From Nocardia puris (GTDB lineage: Bacteria; Actinomycetota; Actinomycetes; Mycobacteriales; Mycobacteriaceae): a stretch of 64,000 nucleotides of DNA. The notes under the pieces were generated by a model, which saw nothing but the letters and a program-made list of their open reading frames with translations, had not been told where the DNA came from and ran no database searches. The translations under genes and the position numbers were made by a program. This document shows, in pieces, positions 16,838-25,091 of this stretch (its first letter is position 1; the number at the start of each line of letters is the position of its first letter). The stretch is taken from positions 620,001 to 684,000 of the forward strand of contig NZ_QNRE01000002.1 in the NCBI RefSeq assembly GCF_003315035.1. Reading direction: 5' to 3'.

Positions 16838-18117
16838 GCGTCGCCCCTCGCCTCGAGAACGCCCTGCGCCCGCTGCTGCGCGGGCCGCTGCCGGTGCGCC
16901 TGATCGCCTGGGACGGCAGCGCCGCGGGACCGGACGACGCACCGGTGATCCGGGTGAACCGTCCCGAGGCGCTGCGCCGAATCCTCTGGCACCCTGGCGA
17001 ACTCGGTGCCGCGCAGGCTTACATCACCGGCGCGATCGACGTCGAGGGCGACCTCACCGATGCCCTCGCCCTGGCCTGGCGCACGGTGCGGGACCGCCGC
17101 ATCCCCGGGCTCCGACCGCTCGAGGTGGCCCGCCTCGCGGTCACCGCCGCCCGCCTCGCCGGGCTCGGCGCTCCCCCGCGCGCGCCGTCCACCCAGGTGC
17201 GGCTGCGCGGCCCCCGGCACCGGCCGTCCCGCGACCGCGCCGCCATCAGCCACCACTACGACGCGTCCAACGATTTCTACGCGCTGGTACTGGACCCGTC
17301 GATGGCGTACTCGTGCGGCTACTACACCCGCAACGTCCCAGGAACGCCCGCCGATCCCGGCTACGGCCTCGCCGACGCGCAGCGCGACAAGCTGGACCTG
17401 GTGTGCGGCAAGCTGGGTCTCACCCCCGGCGCGCGGCTCCTCGACGTCGGCTGCGGCTGGGGCGCGCTGCTGCTCCACGCGGCCGAGCACTACGACGCGC
17501 GGGCGGAGGGCATCACCCTCTCACGCGAACAGCAGCGCTACGTCGAACACCGCGTCGCCGAACGCGGACTCGGCGACCGCGTCCGAGTCCGGCTGCTCGA
17601 CTACCGCGACTTCGACGGCACCGACTTCGACGCCGTCGCCTCCCTGGAGATGGGCGAGCATGTGGGACAACGCCATTACCCGCGCTACGCCCGCGCGCTG
17701 TTCGCGGCCGCCGCGCCGGGCGCGCCCGTCCTCGTGCAACAGATGTCGCGGCGCGGACGGCACCCCGGCGGCGGGCCCTTCATCGAATCGTTCATCGCCC
17801 CCGATATGGCCATGCGCCCGGTGGGCGACACGGTGTCGCTGCTGGAGGACGCCGGCTTCGAGACGCGCGACGTGCAGGCGCTGCGGGAGCACTACGTGTG
17901 GACCGCGCGGGACTGGTCGCGGCGCCTGGAGGAACGCTGGGACGAGGCCGTCGCACTGCTCGGCGTCGAAGGGGCCCGCACCTGGCGGCTGTATCTGGCG
18001 GGCGGTGCGCTCGCGTTCGCCGAAGGGCGGATGGGCGTGGACCAGATCCTGCTGCGCCGCCCGGGTGGCCCGCGCGGCGACCGGGCTGCGTGTGCGGAAC
18101 GGGTGGTGGCGTCGTGA
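16834..18117 (+). CDS. Second cyclopropane-synthase-family methyltransferase
   Basis: A 427-residue relative of the preceding gene but clearly divergent. It keeps ISHHYDASNDFYALVLDPSMAYSCGYY, the SAM motif LLDVGCGWGALLLHAAEHY and SLEMGEHVGQRHY, but replaces the usual YxFPGGxxPS segment with FIESFIAPDMAMRPVGDT, so its substrate pocket should differ. M. tuberculosis has only one such gene between its DUF1365 and DUF1295 genes. GTG 16834 overlaps the ufaA1 stop by 4 bp, and the protein is coupled to the DUF1295 gene in the same way. Confidence 0.85.
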   Translation: MSVAPRLENALRPLLRGPLPVRLIAWDGSAAGPDDAPVIRVNRPEALRRILWHPGELGAAQAYITGAIDVEGDLTDALALAWRTVRDRRIPGLRPLEVARLAVTAARLAGLGAPPRAPSTQVRLRGPRHRPSRDRAAISHHYDASNDFYALVLDPSMAYSCGYYTRNVPGTPADPGYGLADAQRDKLDLVCGKLGLTPGARLLDVGCGWGALLLHAAEHYDARAEGITLSREQQRYVEHRVAERGLGDRVRVRLLDYRDFDGTDFDAVASLEMGEHVGQRHYPRYARALFAAAAPGAPVLVQQMSRRGRHPGGGPFIESFIAPDMAMRPVGDTVSLLEDAGFETRDVQALREHYVWTARDWSRRLEERWDEAVALLGVEGARTWRLYLAGGALAFAEGRMGVDQILLRRPGGPRGDRAACAERVVAS

Positions 18118-18911
18118 ACGTTTCGTCGGCCCTCGTCCTCGCCGCCGCGTCCCTGCTGGGGCTCGCCGCGCTCCAGGCTGTCACCTTCGCGGTGGCGCGC
18201 CGGATCGGCCGCTACAACGTGGTGGACGTGGTGTGGGGGCTGGGCTTCGTGGTGGTCGCCGCGCTCGCCGCCCTCCTCGGGACCGCGCCGGTCGAACGTC
18301 GCGTCCTGCTGCTCGTCCTGGTCGCGGTGTGGGGTCTGCGGCTGAGCCTGCACATGCACCGGCGCACGGCCGGGCACGGCGAGGACCCACGCTACACCGC
18401 CCTGCTGGATCGGCACGGGCATTCGGCGGGCGTGGTGGTGCGCCGTATCTTCCTCACCCAGGGGCTCGCGCAGTGGGTGATCTCGCTCCCCCTCCAGGTG
18501 GCGGCGGTCACGGGTCCGGTGTCGGGCGTGGTCCGGCTCCTCGTGGTCGCCGGTGTGCTGGTCTGGCTGATCGGGTTCGTCTTCGAGGCGGTGGGCGACC
18601 GGCAACTGGCCCGCTTCCGCGCCGATCCGCGCCACCGCGGCACCGTGATGGATCGCGGGCTGTGGGCGTGGACGCGCCACCCGAACTATTTCGGCGACGC
18701 CTGCGTCTGGTGGGGCCTCTGGCTCGTCGCGGCGGCCGCCTGGCCGGGCGCCCTGACCGTCTTCGCTCCGCTGCTCATGACATACGTGCTGGTCCAGGGC
18801 ACCGGCGCTCGGCTGCTCGAAGAGCACATGGCCGAACGCCCCGGCTACCGCGAGTACCAGCGCCGCACCGCGTACTTCTTCCCGCGCCCGCCCCGCCGGA
18901 GCCGGCCGTGA
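18114..18911 (+). CDS. DUF1295 membrane reductase-like protein (Rv0446c-type)
   Basis: A 265-residue integral membrane protein with about six helices. It ends with the DUF1295/isoprenylcysteine-methyltransferase-like signature DRGLWAWTRHPNYFGDACVWWGLWL and LEEHMAERPGYREYQRRTAYFFP, typical of the 3-oxo-5-alpha-steroid 4-dehydrogenase-related clan. In the family the conserved region binds a nucleotide cofactor; a role in reducing a lipid intermediate is inferred from the operon. GTG 18114 overlaps the upstream stop. A 146-bp gap follows before sigK. Confidence 0.87.
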   Translation: MNVSSALVLAAASLLGLAALQAVTFAVARRIGRYNVVDVVWGLGFVVVAALAALLGTAPVERRVLLLVLVAVWGLRLSLHMHRRTAGHGEDPRYTALLDRHGHSAGVVVRRIFLTQGLAQWVISLPLQVAAVTGPVSGVVRLLVVAGVLVWLIGFVFEAVGDRQLARFRADPRHRGTVMDRGLWAWTRHPNYFGDACVWWGLWLVAAAAWPGALTVFAPLLMTYVLVQGTGARLLEEHMAERPGYREYQRRTAYFFPRPPRRSRP

Positions 18912-19057
18912 CCAGCACGGTGGCCGAAGTGGCGGTCATCCGGCACCGAACGCCAGTAGTCTGCCAAGGAGGACGGACCCGAGCCGCCAGCAAGCCCGCC
19001 GTCGCGACGGCACCCGAGTCACCGCCGAGCTACCTCGACCTACGGAGACACCACACT

Positions 19058-19714
19058 ATGGGGAACGAACCCCGCCACTCGGCCGACACCGGCCGCGCCG
19101 AGGCGCGCGGCCCGGCCGATTCCTGCCCCGCCGAGCGGCCCGGCGCCGACCCCGCGGTCATGCGGCGGCTCGCGGCGCTGCTCACCGAGATCGCCACCGG
19201 CGACCGGGACGCCTTCACCGAGTTCTACCGCTCCACCCACGACCGCGTATTCGGCCTGGCGCTGCGCATCCTGCGCAAGCCCGCGGCCGCGGAGGAGATC
19301 ACCCAGGAGATCTACCTCTACGTGTGGAACGCGGCCGAGCAGTACGACGGCGCGCTGGCCAGTCCGATCGGCTGGCTCATGATGCTCACCCACCGCCGCG
19401 CCGTCGACCGGGTCCGCGTCGAATCCTCCGCCAGCACTCGCGATCTCGCGTACGGCCACCGCAACCTGGGCCGCGACCACGACATCGTCGCCGAGACCGT
19501 CGGGCAGCGCTCCGATGAGCGCGCGGTGGTCGACTGCCTCGGCACGCTCACCGACACCCAGCGCGAAACCCTCGCCCTGGCCTACTACGGCGGCCGCACC
19601 TACGCCCAGGTGGCCGACCATCTCGGTATCCCGTTGAATACGGTGAAGACCCGCATCCGGGACGGTCTGAAGCGGTTGCAGACCTGCCTGGCAGGATCGG
19701 TGGCCGATGCCTGA
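19058..19714 (+). CDS. sigK: ECF sigma factor SigK
   Basis: A 218-residue ECF sigma factor: region 2 FTEFYRSTHDRVFGLALRILRKPAAAEEITQEIYLYVWNAAEQY, conserved linker WLMMLTHRRAVDRVRVE, region 4 LTDTQRETLALAYYGGRTYAQVADHLGIPLNTVKTRIRDGLKRL. Immediate pairing with full-length rskA and the upstream lipid genes reproduces the mycobacterial sigK locus, where SigK drives this operon and secreted antigens. ATG 19058 has GGAGA 9 nt upstream; longer in-frame extension would run into the DUF1295 gene. Stop overlaps the rskA start by 8 bp. Confidence 0.92.
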   Translation: MGNEPRHSADTGRAEARGPADSCPAERPGADPAVMRRLAALLTEIATGDRDAFTEFYRSTHDRVFGLALRILRKPAAAEEITQEIYLYVWNAAEQYDGALASPIGWLMMLTHRRAVDRVRVESSASTRDLAYGHRNLGRDHDIVAETVGQRSDERAVVDCLGTLTDTQRETLALAYYGGRTYAQVADHLGIPLNTVKTRIRDGLKRLQTCLAGSVADA

Positions 19715-20438
19715 CATCCATTCCCACGACGAGTTGCTCGACCTCGCCTACCCGTACGCGCTCGACGCGCTGCCCGACGCCGACCGGCGCGCCGTCGAGC
19801 ACCTGCTGGAACGAGCCGACGAGGAGACGGCGGCGGCGTTCCGCGCGACCGTCCGCGACCTGCGCGAAACCCTCGCCTCTATCACCATGGTCGACGCCGT
19901 GCCCGCACCTCCCAACGTGGAGGCCGCGTTGCTGCGCGCGCTCGACGAACAGGCCGAGGCCGACGAGGAGGACGTCGCGCCCGCGCGGCGCCCGCCGGCC
20001 CTGCGCTGGCTCGCGGCGGCCGCCGCCGTGCTGGTCGCGGTGGCGGTGGGCGTGGGAATCGCGTTGTCCCGCATCGAATCCACCGAACCCGGCACCCTCA
20101 CCGCCGCGGAGGTGATCGCGCAGGACGACGTCGAAGCCGACATCGCGCCCGTCACCGGTGGCGGCACGCTCACCGTCAACAGTTCGCGGGCGCTGGGCGC
20201 GGCCACCGTGGCGTTCGACGCCGTAGCCACCGCCCCCGAGGGCCGGACCTACCAGGTATGGCTGATTCCGGCCGACGGGACCCCGCGCTCGGCGGCGGTG
20301 CTCGACGCGTTGCCGTCGGCAGACGACCCGCTCGTCATGCCCGTCGAGGACGCCCGCACCCTGGCCGTCTCGGTCGAACCGGCGGGCGGCTCACCCCAGC
20401 CCACCTCCGATCCCGTGGTGGCCGTGACATTCGACTGA
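19707..20438 (+). CDS. rskA: Anti-sigma-K factor RskA, membrane-anchored
   Basis: A 243-residue anti-sigma factor. Residues 1-85 are the cytoplasmic sigma-binding domain (LLDLAYPYALDALPDADRRAVEHLLERADEETAAAF), 97-117 a single transmembrane helix (LRWLAAAAAVLVAVAVGVGIAL), and 125-243 the extracytoplasmic RskA domain (VTGGGTLTVNSSRALGAATVAFDAV...GRTYQVWLIPADGTPRSA). In M. tuberculosis RskA holds SigK inactive until regulated proteolysis. Comparison with the 96-residue copy at 12146 shows that only this one can sense an outside signal. Confidence 0.92.
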   Translation: MPDIHSHDELLDLAYPYALDALPDADRRAVEHLLERADEETAAAFRATVRDLRETLASITMVDAVPAPPNVEAALLRALDEQAEADEEDVAPARRPPALRWLAAAAAVLVAVAVGVGIALSRIESTEPGTLTAAEVIAQDDVEADIAPVTGGGTLTVNSSRALGAATVAFDAVATAPEGRTYQVWLIPADGTPRSAAVLDALPSADDPLVMPVEDARTLAVSVEPAGGSPQPTSDPVVAVTFD

Positions 20439-20684
20439 GCGGCCCATCGCCACGCCGGACCACCATCTGAAGCCCTGATCCCATCCGGCCGGACTCTGAG
20501 ACCGCGCCCGCCCGATCGCCTTCCCGGCGCGCGATCTCGGTCGCGCCGAACCCCCGGTCGTCGGTGTGCTGACCGGGTTCGGCAGGCGCCGGCTCGCACC
20601 GGGCGTGCGGCTGAAGCGCGGTGCTGGGTCGGACTGGACGACGCCGATAGCCGCCGCCCGCACCGGGCCGTACCGAGTGGCGGA

Positions 20685-21284
20685 TCAGGTCGGGTCGTCG
20701 CCGGCGGGCAGCGGCTCGATGCGCCGGATCAGCTCGGTCTCGGCGTCCGGCGCGACCATGTCGCCGAGCGCCGGGAGGAGGCTGGTGGGCGCGTCGGAGC
20801 CCGCCGGCTCGGGGTCGGGCAGCGGCGCGTGGGCCAGGTCCTCGGGGGCCACGTAGCCCAGCACCTCGTACTGCGCGCCGACCGTGGCCGCCGCCGAGTA
20901 CTTGTCGTGGGCGATGAAGGCCTGGTCGGGACCGAACACCCGGCGCAGCGACTCCAACCAGCGGTGGTCCACCACCCGGCAGTCGACCCACGGGAAGTAC
21001 TCGAGGCCGGTGCGCAGGTAGAGGCGCTCGCCGATGCGGGCGCGGGTGAGCAGGGCCAGCACCCACTCGTCGATGCGATGCGCCTGCGCGTTGCGGTAGA
21101 TCCGGGAATGCGGCGCGACGGCGCCGCCGGTGAATTCCGCCAGCGATTTCAGCAGTTCCGGTGAAAACTCGTCTTCGCGAACGAATTCGACGATCTCGAA
21201 GCCCTGCAATTGTTCGGGAAGCCGATCCGTCGCCCTGCGCTCTTCGTGCAGTTTGAGTTTTCTGTTGATGTTCTCCGTACGCAT
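20685..21284 (-). CDS. Hypothetical protein, 199 aa
   Basis: Not recognised. A soluble protein beginning MRTENINRKLKLHEERRATDRLPEQLQGFEIVEFVREDEFSPELLKSL, with aromatic-rich centre YLRTGLEYFPWVDCRVVDHRWLESLRRVFGPDQAFIAHDKY and a Pro/Asp-rich tail. No signal peptide or membrane helix. ATG 21284 is chosen because CGGAG lies 6 nt upstream; ATG 21305 would add seven residues without a ribosome site. Codon use at the N-terminus is less GC-biased than in neighbours, which could mean recent acquisition. Flanked by about 250 bp of non-coding DNA on each side. Confidence 0.65.
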   Translation of the reverse strand: MRTENINRKLKLHEERRATDRLPEQLQGFEIVEFVREDEFSPELLKSLAEFTGGAVAPHSRIYRNAQAHRIDEWVLALLTRARIGERLYLRTGLEYFPWVDCRVVDHRWLESLRRVFGPDQAFIAHDKYSAAATVGAQYEVLGYVAPEDLAHAPLPDPEPAGSDAPTSLLPALGDMVAPDAETELIRRIEPLPAGDDPT

Positions 21285-21555
21285 GCGACTCCGACTTCCG
21301 AGCATTTGACCAGGGGCACCCTAGCACGTCGGCGGGCCCCGTTCGGCCCGGCGACGGAACGAGACAATTACTGGTACGGGCGGTTTCGCGAATACCCGGC
21401 CGCATGCGGGAGTGACGCGGAATACATTCGGTGGCGTAAGTTCCGGAAGCGTAGGTTCACGCCGATTCCGCATATCCGGGCGATACCCGGTCGACGCCTC
21501 CGGCTGCGGTTTCGCCTCCCCGATGCCGGGTAGGGGCACGGCAGGAGGTGCTCGT

Positions 21556-21990
21556 ATGAAAGCTATCGTGTGGCACGGCGTGGGCGATATCCGCCTCGAC
21601 GCCGAGACGTTCGAGGAGGAACGGCGGGTGGCCGCGCCGGAGGGGAACACCGAGGGCGGGCCGTGGCTCGTGGGCGACGCGCCGAGCCTGGCCGCGCGCT
21701 GGGCCACCGGCATGGTCGCCAAGGCCGGCTCGGTCGGGATCATCGGCGTGTATCCGCCGGGGTTCGACCGCTATCCCCTCGGGGTGACCGTCAACCGGAA
21801 CCTGACCGTCCAGGCCGGGAACTGCAACCACCACCGCTACATCCCCGGTCTGCTGCAACGCGTCGCGCGCGGCGATATCGACCCGCGTCGCTTCATCACC
21901 CGGCACGCCGAACCACTGTCCATGGTCGACGCCTACGCGGCGTTCGACCGCCGCGACGACGGCTGGCTGAAGACCGTCGTCCCGATGTGA
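21556..21990 (+). pseudogene. Internally deleted zinc-type alcohol dehydrogenase
   Basis: An open frame of 144 residues that joins the two ends of a zinc-dependent (formaldehyde-dehydrogenase-like) alcohol dehydrogenase. The start MKAIVWHGVGDIRLDAE is the family N-terminus; from AGSVGIIGVYPPGFDRYPLGVTVNRNLTVQAGNCNHHRYIPGLL to WLKTVVPM is the C-terminus. The roughly 240 residues between, holding the catalytic zinc site (GHE), structural zinc cysteines and most of the Rossmann fold, are missing. The junction around FEEERRVAAPEGNTEGGPW is in frame. GCAGGAGGTG precedes ATG 21556, so it may still be translated, but it cannot be an active dehydrogenase. Confidence 0.82.
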
Positions 21991-22013
21991 CACCGCTCGC
22001 TGAGGAGGACCCC

Positions 22014-22466
22014 ATGCCCACCTACCGAACCCCTGTCCGCGCGATCGTGGCCGGGCTCGCGCTCGGCGGACTCGTGCTCGCCGGATGTACCGACGACACC
22101 GCCGATGATCCGATGCCCACGATGCCCGCCACCTCGCCACTCACCACCGCGCCGGACACGGACACCACCACCTCGCCGGGCGAGCAGCCCGAGATCACGC
22201 CCGCCGCCGCGCAGCAGCTGTGCGACATGATCGGCTCGGAAGTGGACACCTGGCGCGACCAAGGCACGGCCGTGGCCCGGGTGAGCTTCAACGGCACCGT
22301 CCAGAACTGGGCGGCGCGCAACGACGGCCTCAACGACGAGATCCTGCGCGACAAGACGATCGTGGACGACGTCACCACTCAGGCCTGCCCCGACGTGCGC
22401 CAGAACGCGCTCGATGCCCTCGGCACCGAGGACCTGGCGGGCGCGTTGGTCGGCATGGGCGGCTGA
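22014..22466 (+). CDS. Small secreted lipoprotein
   Basis: A 150-residue lipoprotein: signal peptide and lipobox LVLAGC (Cys about residue 24), a Thr/Pro/Asp-rich linker, then a folded domain ITPAAAQQLCDMIGSEVDTWRDQGTAVARVSFNGTVQNWAARNDGLNDEILRDKTIVDDVTTQACPDVRQNALDAL with two cysteines likely paired. This pattern occurs in many Nocardia and Mycobacterium surface lipoproteins of unknown role. GAGGAGG lies 7 nt upstream. It begins 23 bp after the deleted dehydrogenase and may be read with it. Confidence 0.8.
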   Translation: MPTYRTPVRAIVAGLALGGLVLAGCTDDTADDPMPTMPATSPLTTAPDTDTTTSPGEQPEITPAAAQQLCDMIGSEVDTWRDQGTAVARVSFNGTVQNWAARNDGLNDEILRDKTIVDDVTTQACPDVRQNALDALGTEDLAGALVGMGG

Positions 22467-22484
22467 GCACGGGCCCGCAACGCG

Positions 22485-22522
22485 CTCCGGCCCCTCGATC
22501 CCGCAGGTTCGAGGGGCCGGAG
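22485..22522. terminator. Bidirectional hairpin terminator
   Basis: A 14-bp perfect stem (22485-22498 with 22509-22522, arm CTCCGGCCCCTCGA) with a 10-nt loop, between the convergent lipoprotein and RDD genes. Confidence 0.8.
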
Positions 22523-22537
22523 AGTGGTCCGCGCCGG

Positions 22538-23005
22538 TCAGTCCTTGATGACCTGGGTGCCGCCCGCGAGGTTGTCGTGCCAGCCCTGTTTGGTCGGGCT
22601 GGAGCTGACGGTCACCGCGATGGCGATGGCGGCGATGAACCAGAGCAGGCCGCCGACCCAGGGGATCAGGTTGAGCAGCATGTAGGCGTTGCGCAGCGCC
22701 GAGTCCTTGATGTTCGGCTTCGGGGCGCCGCCGGAACCGTTGACGTGCAGGCCGAGCACCTTCTTGCCCGGGGTGGAGCCGGTGAGCACCTCGAAGAACA
22801 CGAAGTACAGGAAGCCGAATCCGGCGCCGGGCAGGACGCTGACCCACTGCGGTAGATCAGTGGCCCGGTCCAGTAGCCAGAAGATGATCGCGCCGACGAT
22901 GCCGGCGATGATCCAGTCGATGAACCTGGCGCCCGCCCGGCTGCCGATACCGGCCGGGTTCACCCCCAGCTTGCCGAGATTCGGGTCGTATCCACCTGCG
23001 GTCAT
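22538..23005 (-). CDS. RDD-family membrane protein
   Basis: A 155-residue RDD protein. The family's first helix motif is seen as GSRAGARFIDWIIAGIVGAIIFWLL (R, D) and the second signature as GSTPGKKVLGLHV; further helices lie near 62-82 and 115-138, and the C-terminus WHDNLAGGTQVIKD is typical (DxxAGT). Function of RDD proteins is poorly known; some move ions or osmolytes. GGAGGA precedes ATG 23005. Confidence 0.85.
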   Translation of the reverse strand: MTAGGYDPNLGKLGVNPAGIGSRAGARFIDWIIAGIVGAIIFWLLDRATDLPQWVSVLPGAGFGFLYFVFFEVLTGSTPGKKVLGLHVNGSGGAPKPNIKDSALRNAYMLLNLIPWVGGLLWFIAAIAIAVTVSSSPTKQGWHDNLAGGTQVIKD

Positions 23006-23174
23006 CGTTCCTCCTCGTGTCGATTGCAAGCATCAGCCCTGCCGTCCGAATCGACGTGACACAGTGGCAGCGCGAGCATTTCACATACTCTGGCAATCCG
23101 CGAAACGGCCCGGCCGGTATCGGCCCGCAGTTCGACGTCCCGCAACCTGCGGTCCAGGCGTTCGTCACCGCCCG

Positions 23175-24233
23175 CTATTGGTCGAACGCGATCTCGATCC
23201 GCTCGGAAACGGGAATCGTCTGGCAGGCCAGCGTCAATCCCAGCGCGAGATCGGCGTCCACCAGCGTGTCGTTCTTCAGCATCCGTACCTCGCCGGACCG
23301 CACCGTGCACGCGCACGCGCTGCACTCCCCCGCCCGGCAGGAATACGGCGCGTCATAACCGTTGCTCAGCAACACATCCAGCAAGGGTGTGCCGCGCGGC
23401 CACTCCAGGCCGATCGTCCGGCCGTCGAGTGCCACGGTCGCGGAGGCCGCCGCGCCCCCGCCCTCGGGCCGGACGATATCGGCGAACGGGTCCCCGGTGA
23501 GCGAGCGGAACTTCTCCACGTGGACGTGGTTGTCCGGCATGCCGATCGCCCGCAGCGCCGCCCGGCTCGCCGCCATGAACGGCTCGGGGCCGCACACGTA
23601 CGCCCGATAGGCCCGGTACGGCGCGATCAGCCCGGCCAGCGCCGCCGCGGACGGCCTGCCGCGCTCGGATTCCAGCCAGTGCACGACCTGGAACCGGTCG
23701 GGGAATTCGACCGTCATCTCGGCGAGTTCGGCCCCGAAGATCACCGATTCGGCGTCGGTGTTGGCGTAGAGCGCGTACACGGTGGCCGAGCCGCCGAGCA
23801 ACGCGGACTTGGCGATCGACATCACCGGGGTGATGCCGCTGCCCGCCGCGAGCAGCAAGAGGTCGGCGTCCAGCGATTTCGGCACGAACACCCCCGAGGG
23901 CGTGAGCACGCGCAAGCTCATCCCGGGTACGGCGTTGTCGCACAACCAGTTCGAGGCGTAGCCGCCCTCGACGCGCTTGACGGTCACGACGAGGGTGTCG
24001 TCCAGGTGCGGGGAACTCGACAGCGAGTAGCAGCGCGCCATGGAATCGCCGCCGGCGCCGGGGATTTCGAGGGTGAGGAACTGACCGGGGTGGTAGCGGA
24101 ACCGGTGCGCCAGCTCGTCGGGCACCGCGAACACCAGCGAGCGCGCCCGCGCGGTCTCCACGATGACCTCGACGATCTCGAGGGTGTGGACGTGCGCGTT
24201 GGCGGTGGTGGCCCGGGTCGCGAGATCGGTCAT
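23175..24233 (-). CDS. Ferredoxin reductase with C-terminal 2Fe-2S domain (KshB-like)
   Basis: A 352-residue electron-transfer protein. Order: FAD domain (ARCYSLSSSPH near 70), NAD(P) domain (LLAAGSGITPVMSIAKSAL, YVCGPEPFMAASRAAL), then a plant-type ferredoxin domain (YSCRAGECSACACTV with the fourth Cys in LACQTIP). This is the layout of KshB and HmpX-type reductases, which pass NADH electrons to an oxygenase. As last gene of the operon, it may feed the diiron protein at 26653. It begins 9 bp after the SDR gene. Confidence 0.9.
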   Translation of the reverse strand: MTDLATRATTANAHVHTLEIVEVIVETARARSLVFAVPDELAHRFRYHPGQFLTLEIPGAGGDSMARCYSLSSSPHLDDTLVVTVKRVEGGYASNWLCDNAVPGMSLRVLTPSGVFVPKSLDADLLLLAAGSGITPVMSIAKSALLGGSATVYALYANTDAESVIFGAELAEMTVEFPDRFQVVHWLESERGRPSAAALAGLIAPYRAYRAYVCGPEPFMAASRAALRAIGMPDNHVHVEKFRSLTGDPFADIVRPEGGGAAASATVALDGRTIGLEWPRGTPLLDVLLSNGYDAPYSCRAGECSACACTVRSGEVRMLKNDTLVDADLALGLTLACQTIPVSERIEIAFDQ

Positions 24234-24242
24234 GGCGGCCCG

Positions 24243-25091
24243 TCAGAGCTCCACGCCGAAGCGTCCCGCGACCCGTCGCCCGACCCGGTAGAGCGGTGCG
24301 CCCGCGTCCTCGTACCGCGGGCCGAGCACCCGCGGGATCAGGTCGAATCCCCGGGCGTCCGGCCCGATCAGCACCCGCGCCTTGTTCTTCTCGACACCCT
24401 TCAGGATGGTGCGCGCCGCCGAGCGCGGGCTGGTGAGCGCGATCAGATCGAATCCCTTGCGGACAGTCTCGATATCCACCGTGTCCGGCAAACCGCGGGC
24501 ATTCACCGCGATATTCGTCTTCACCCCGCCCGGGTGCACGCACGTGACGCCCACCGGATATTTCCCGATCAGCATTTCCTGCCGCAGCGCCTCGGTGAAT
24601 CCGCGCACCGCGAATTTTGCCGCATTGTAGGCACTTTGGGATGGAATTCCCATCAGGCCGAACACCGACGAAATATTCACGAGGTGCCCGTCGCCGGAAT
24701 CGATCAGGTCCGGCAGAAATGCTTTCGTACCGTGCGCGACGCCCCAGAAATCGACGTTCATCACCCGGTCGAAATCGGCCCAGGTCATCTCCACCACATC
24801 GGCGTTGAGCGCGATGCCCGCGTTATTGACGACGAGGTCCACCCGCCCGAACTCCGCGCGCACGTCGTCGGCGTGCGCGTACACGGCGGCGCGGTCGGCG
24901 ACGTCGAGTTCGAAGGGAATCGCGGTGGCGCCGAGCTTTTCGCACCGGGCGGCGGTCTCGGCCACGGTCACGGGGTCGACGTCCGACAGCGCCAGCTTCG
25001 CCCCGCGCTCGGCCAGTTCGAGCGCCAGGCCCCGGCCGATGCCCGACCCCGCGCCGGTGAGCACGGCGACCTTGTTCCTGAAGTTCCTCAT
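24243..25091 (-). CDS. Short-chain dehydrogenase/reductase
   Basis: A 282-residue classical SDR: cofactor motif TGAGSGIGRGLALEL, NNAG, catalytic Ser in NISSVFGLMG, and YNAAK with catalytic Tyr and Lys. The Asp in LALSDVDP suggests NAD preference. The C-terminal extension VLIGPDARGFDLIPRVLGPRYE resembles the SadH/MymA-associated mycobacterial SDRs. The start ATG overlaps the stop of the flavin monooxygenase gene (ATGA), so the two steps are likely linked: oxidation of an alcohol or carbonyl before or after monooxygenation. Confidence 0.9.
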   Translation of the reverse strand: MRNFRNKVAVLTGAGSGIGRGLALELAERGAKLALSDVDPVTVAETAARCEKLGATAIPFELDVADRAAVYAHADDVRAEFGRVDLVVNNAGIALNADVVEMTWADFDRVMNVDFWGVAHGTKAFLPDLIDSGDGHLVNISSVFGLMGIPSQSAYNAAKFAVRGFTEALRQEMLIGKYPVGVTCVHPGGVKTNIAVNARGLPDTVDIETVRKGFDLIALTSPRSAARTILKGVEKNKARVLIGPDARGFDLIPRVLGPRYEDAGAPLYRVGRRVAGRFGVEL

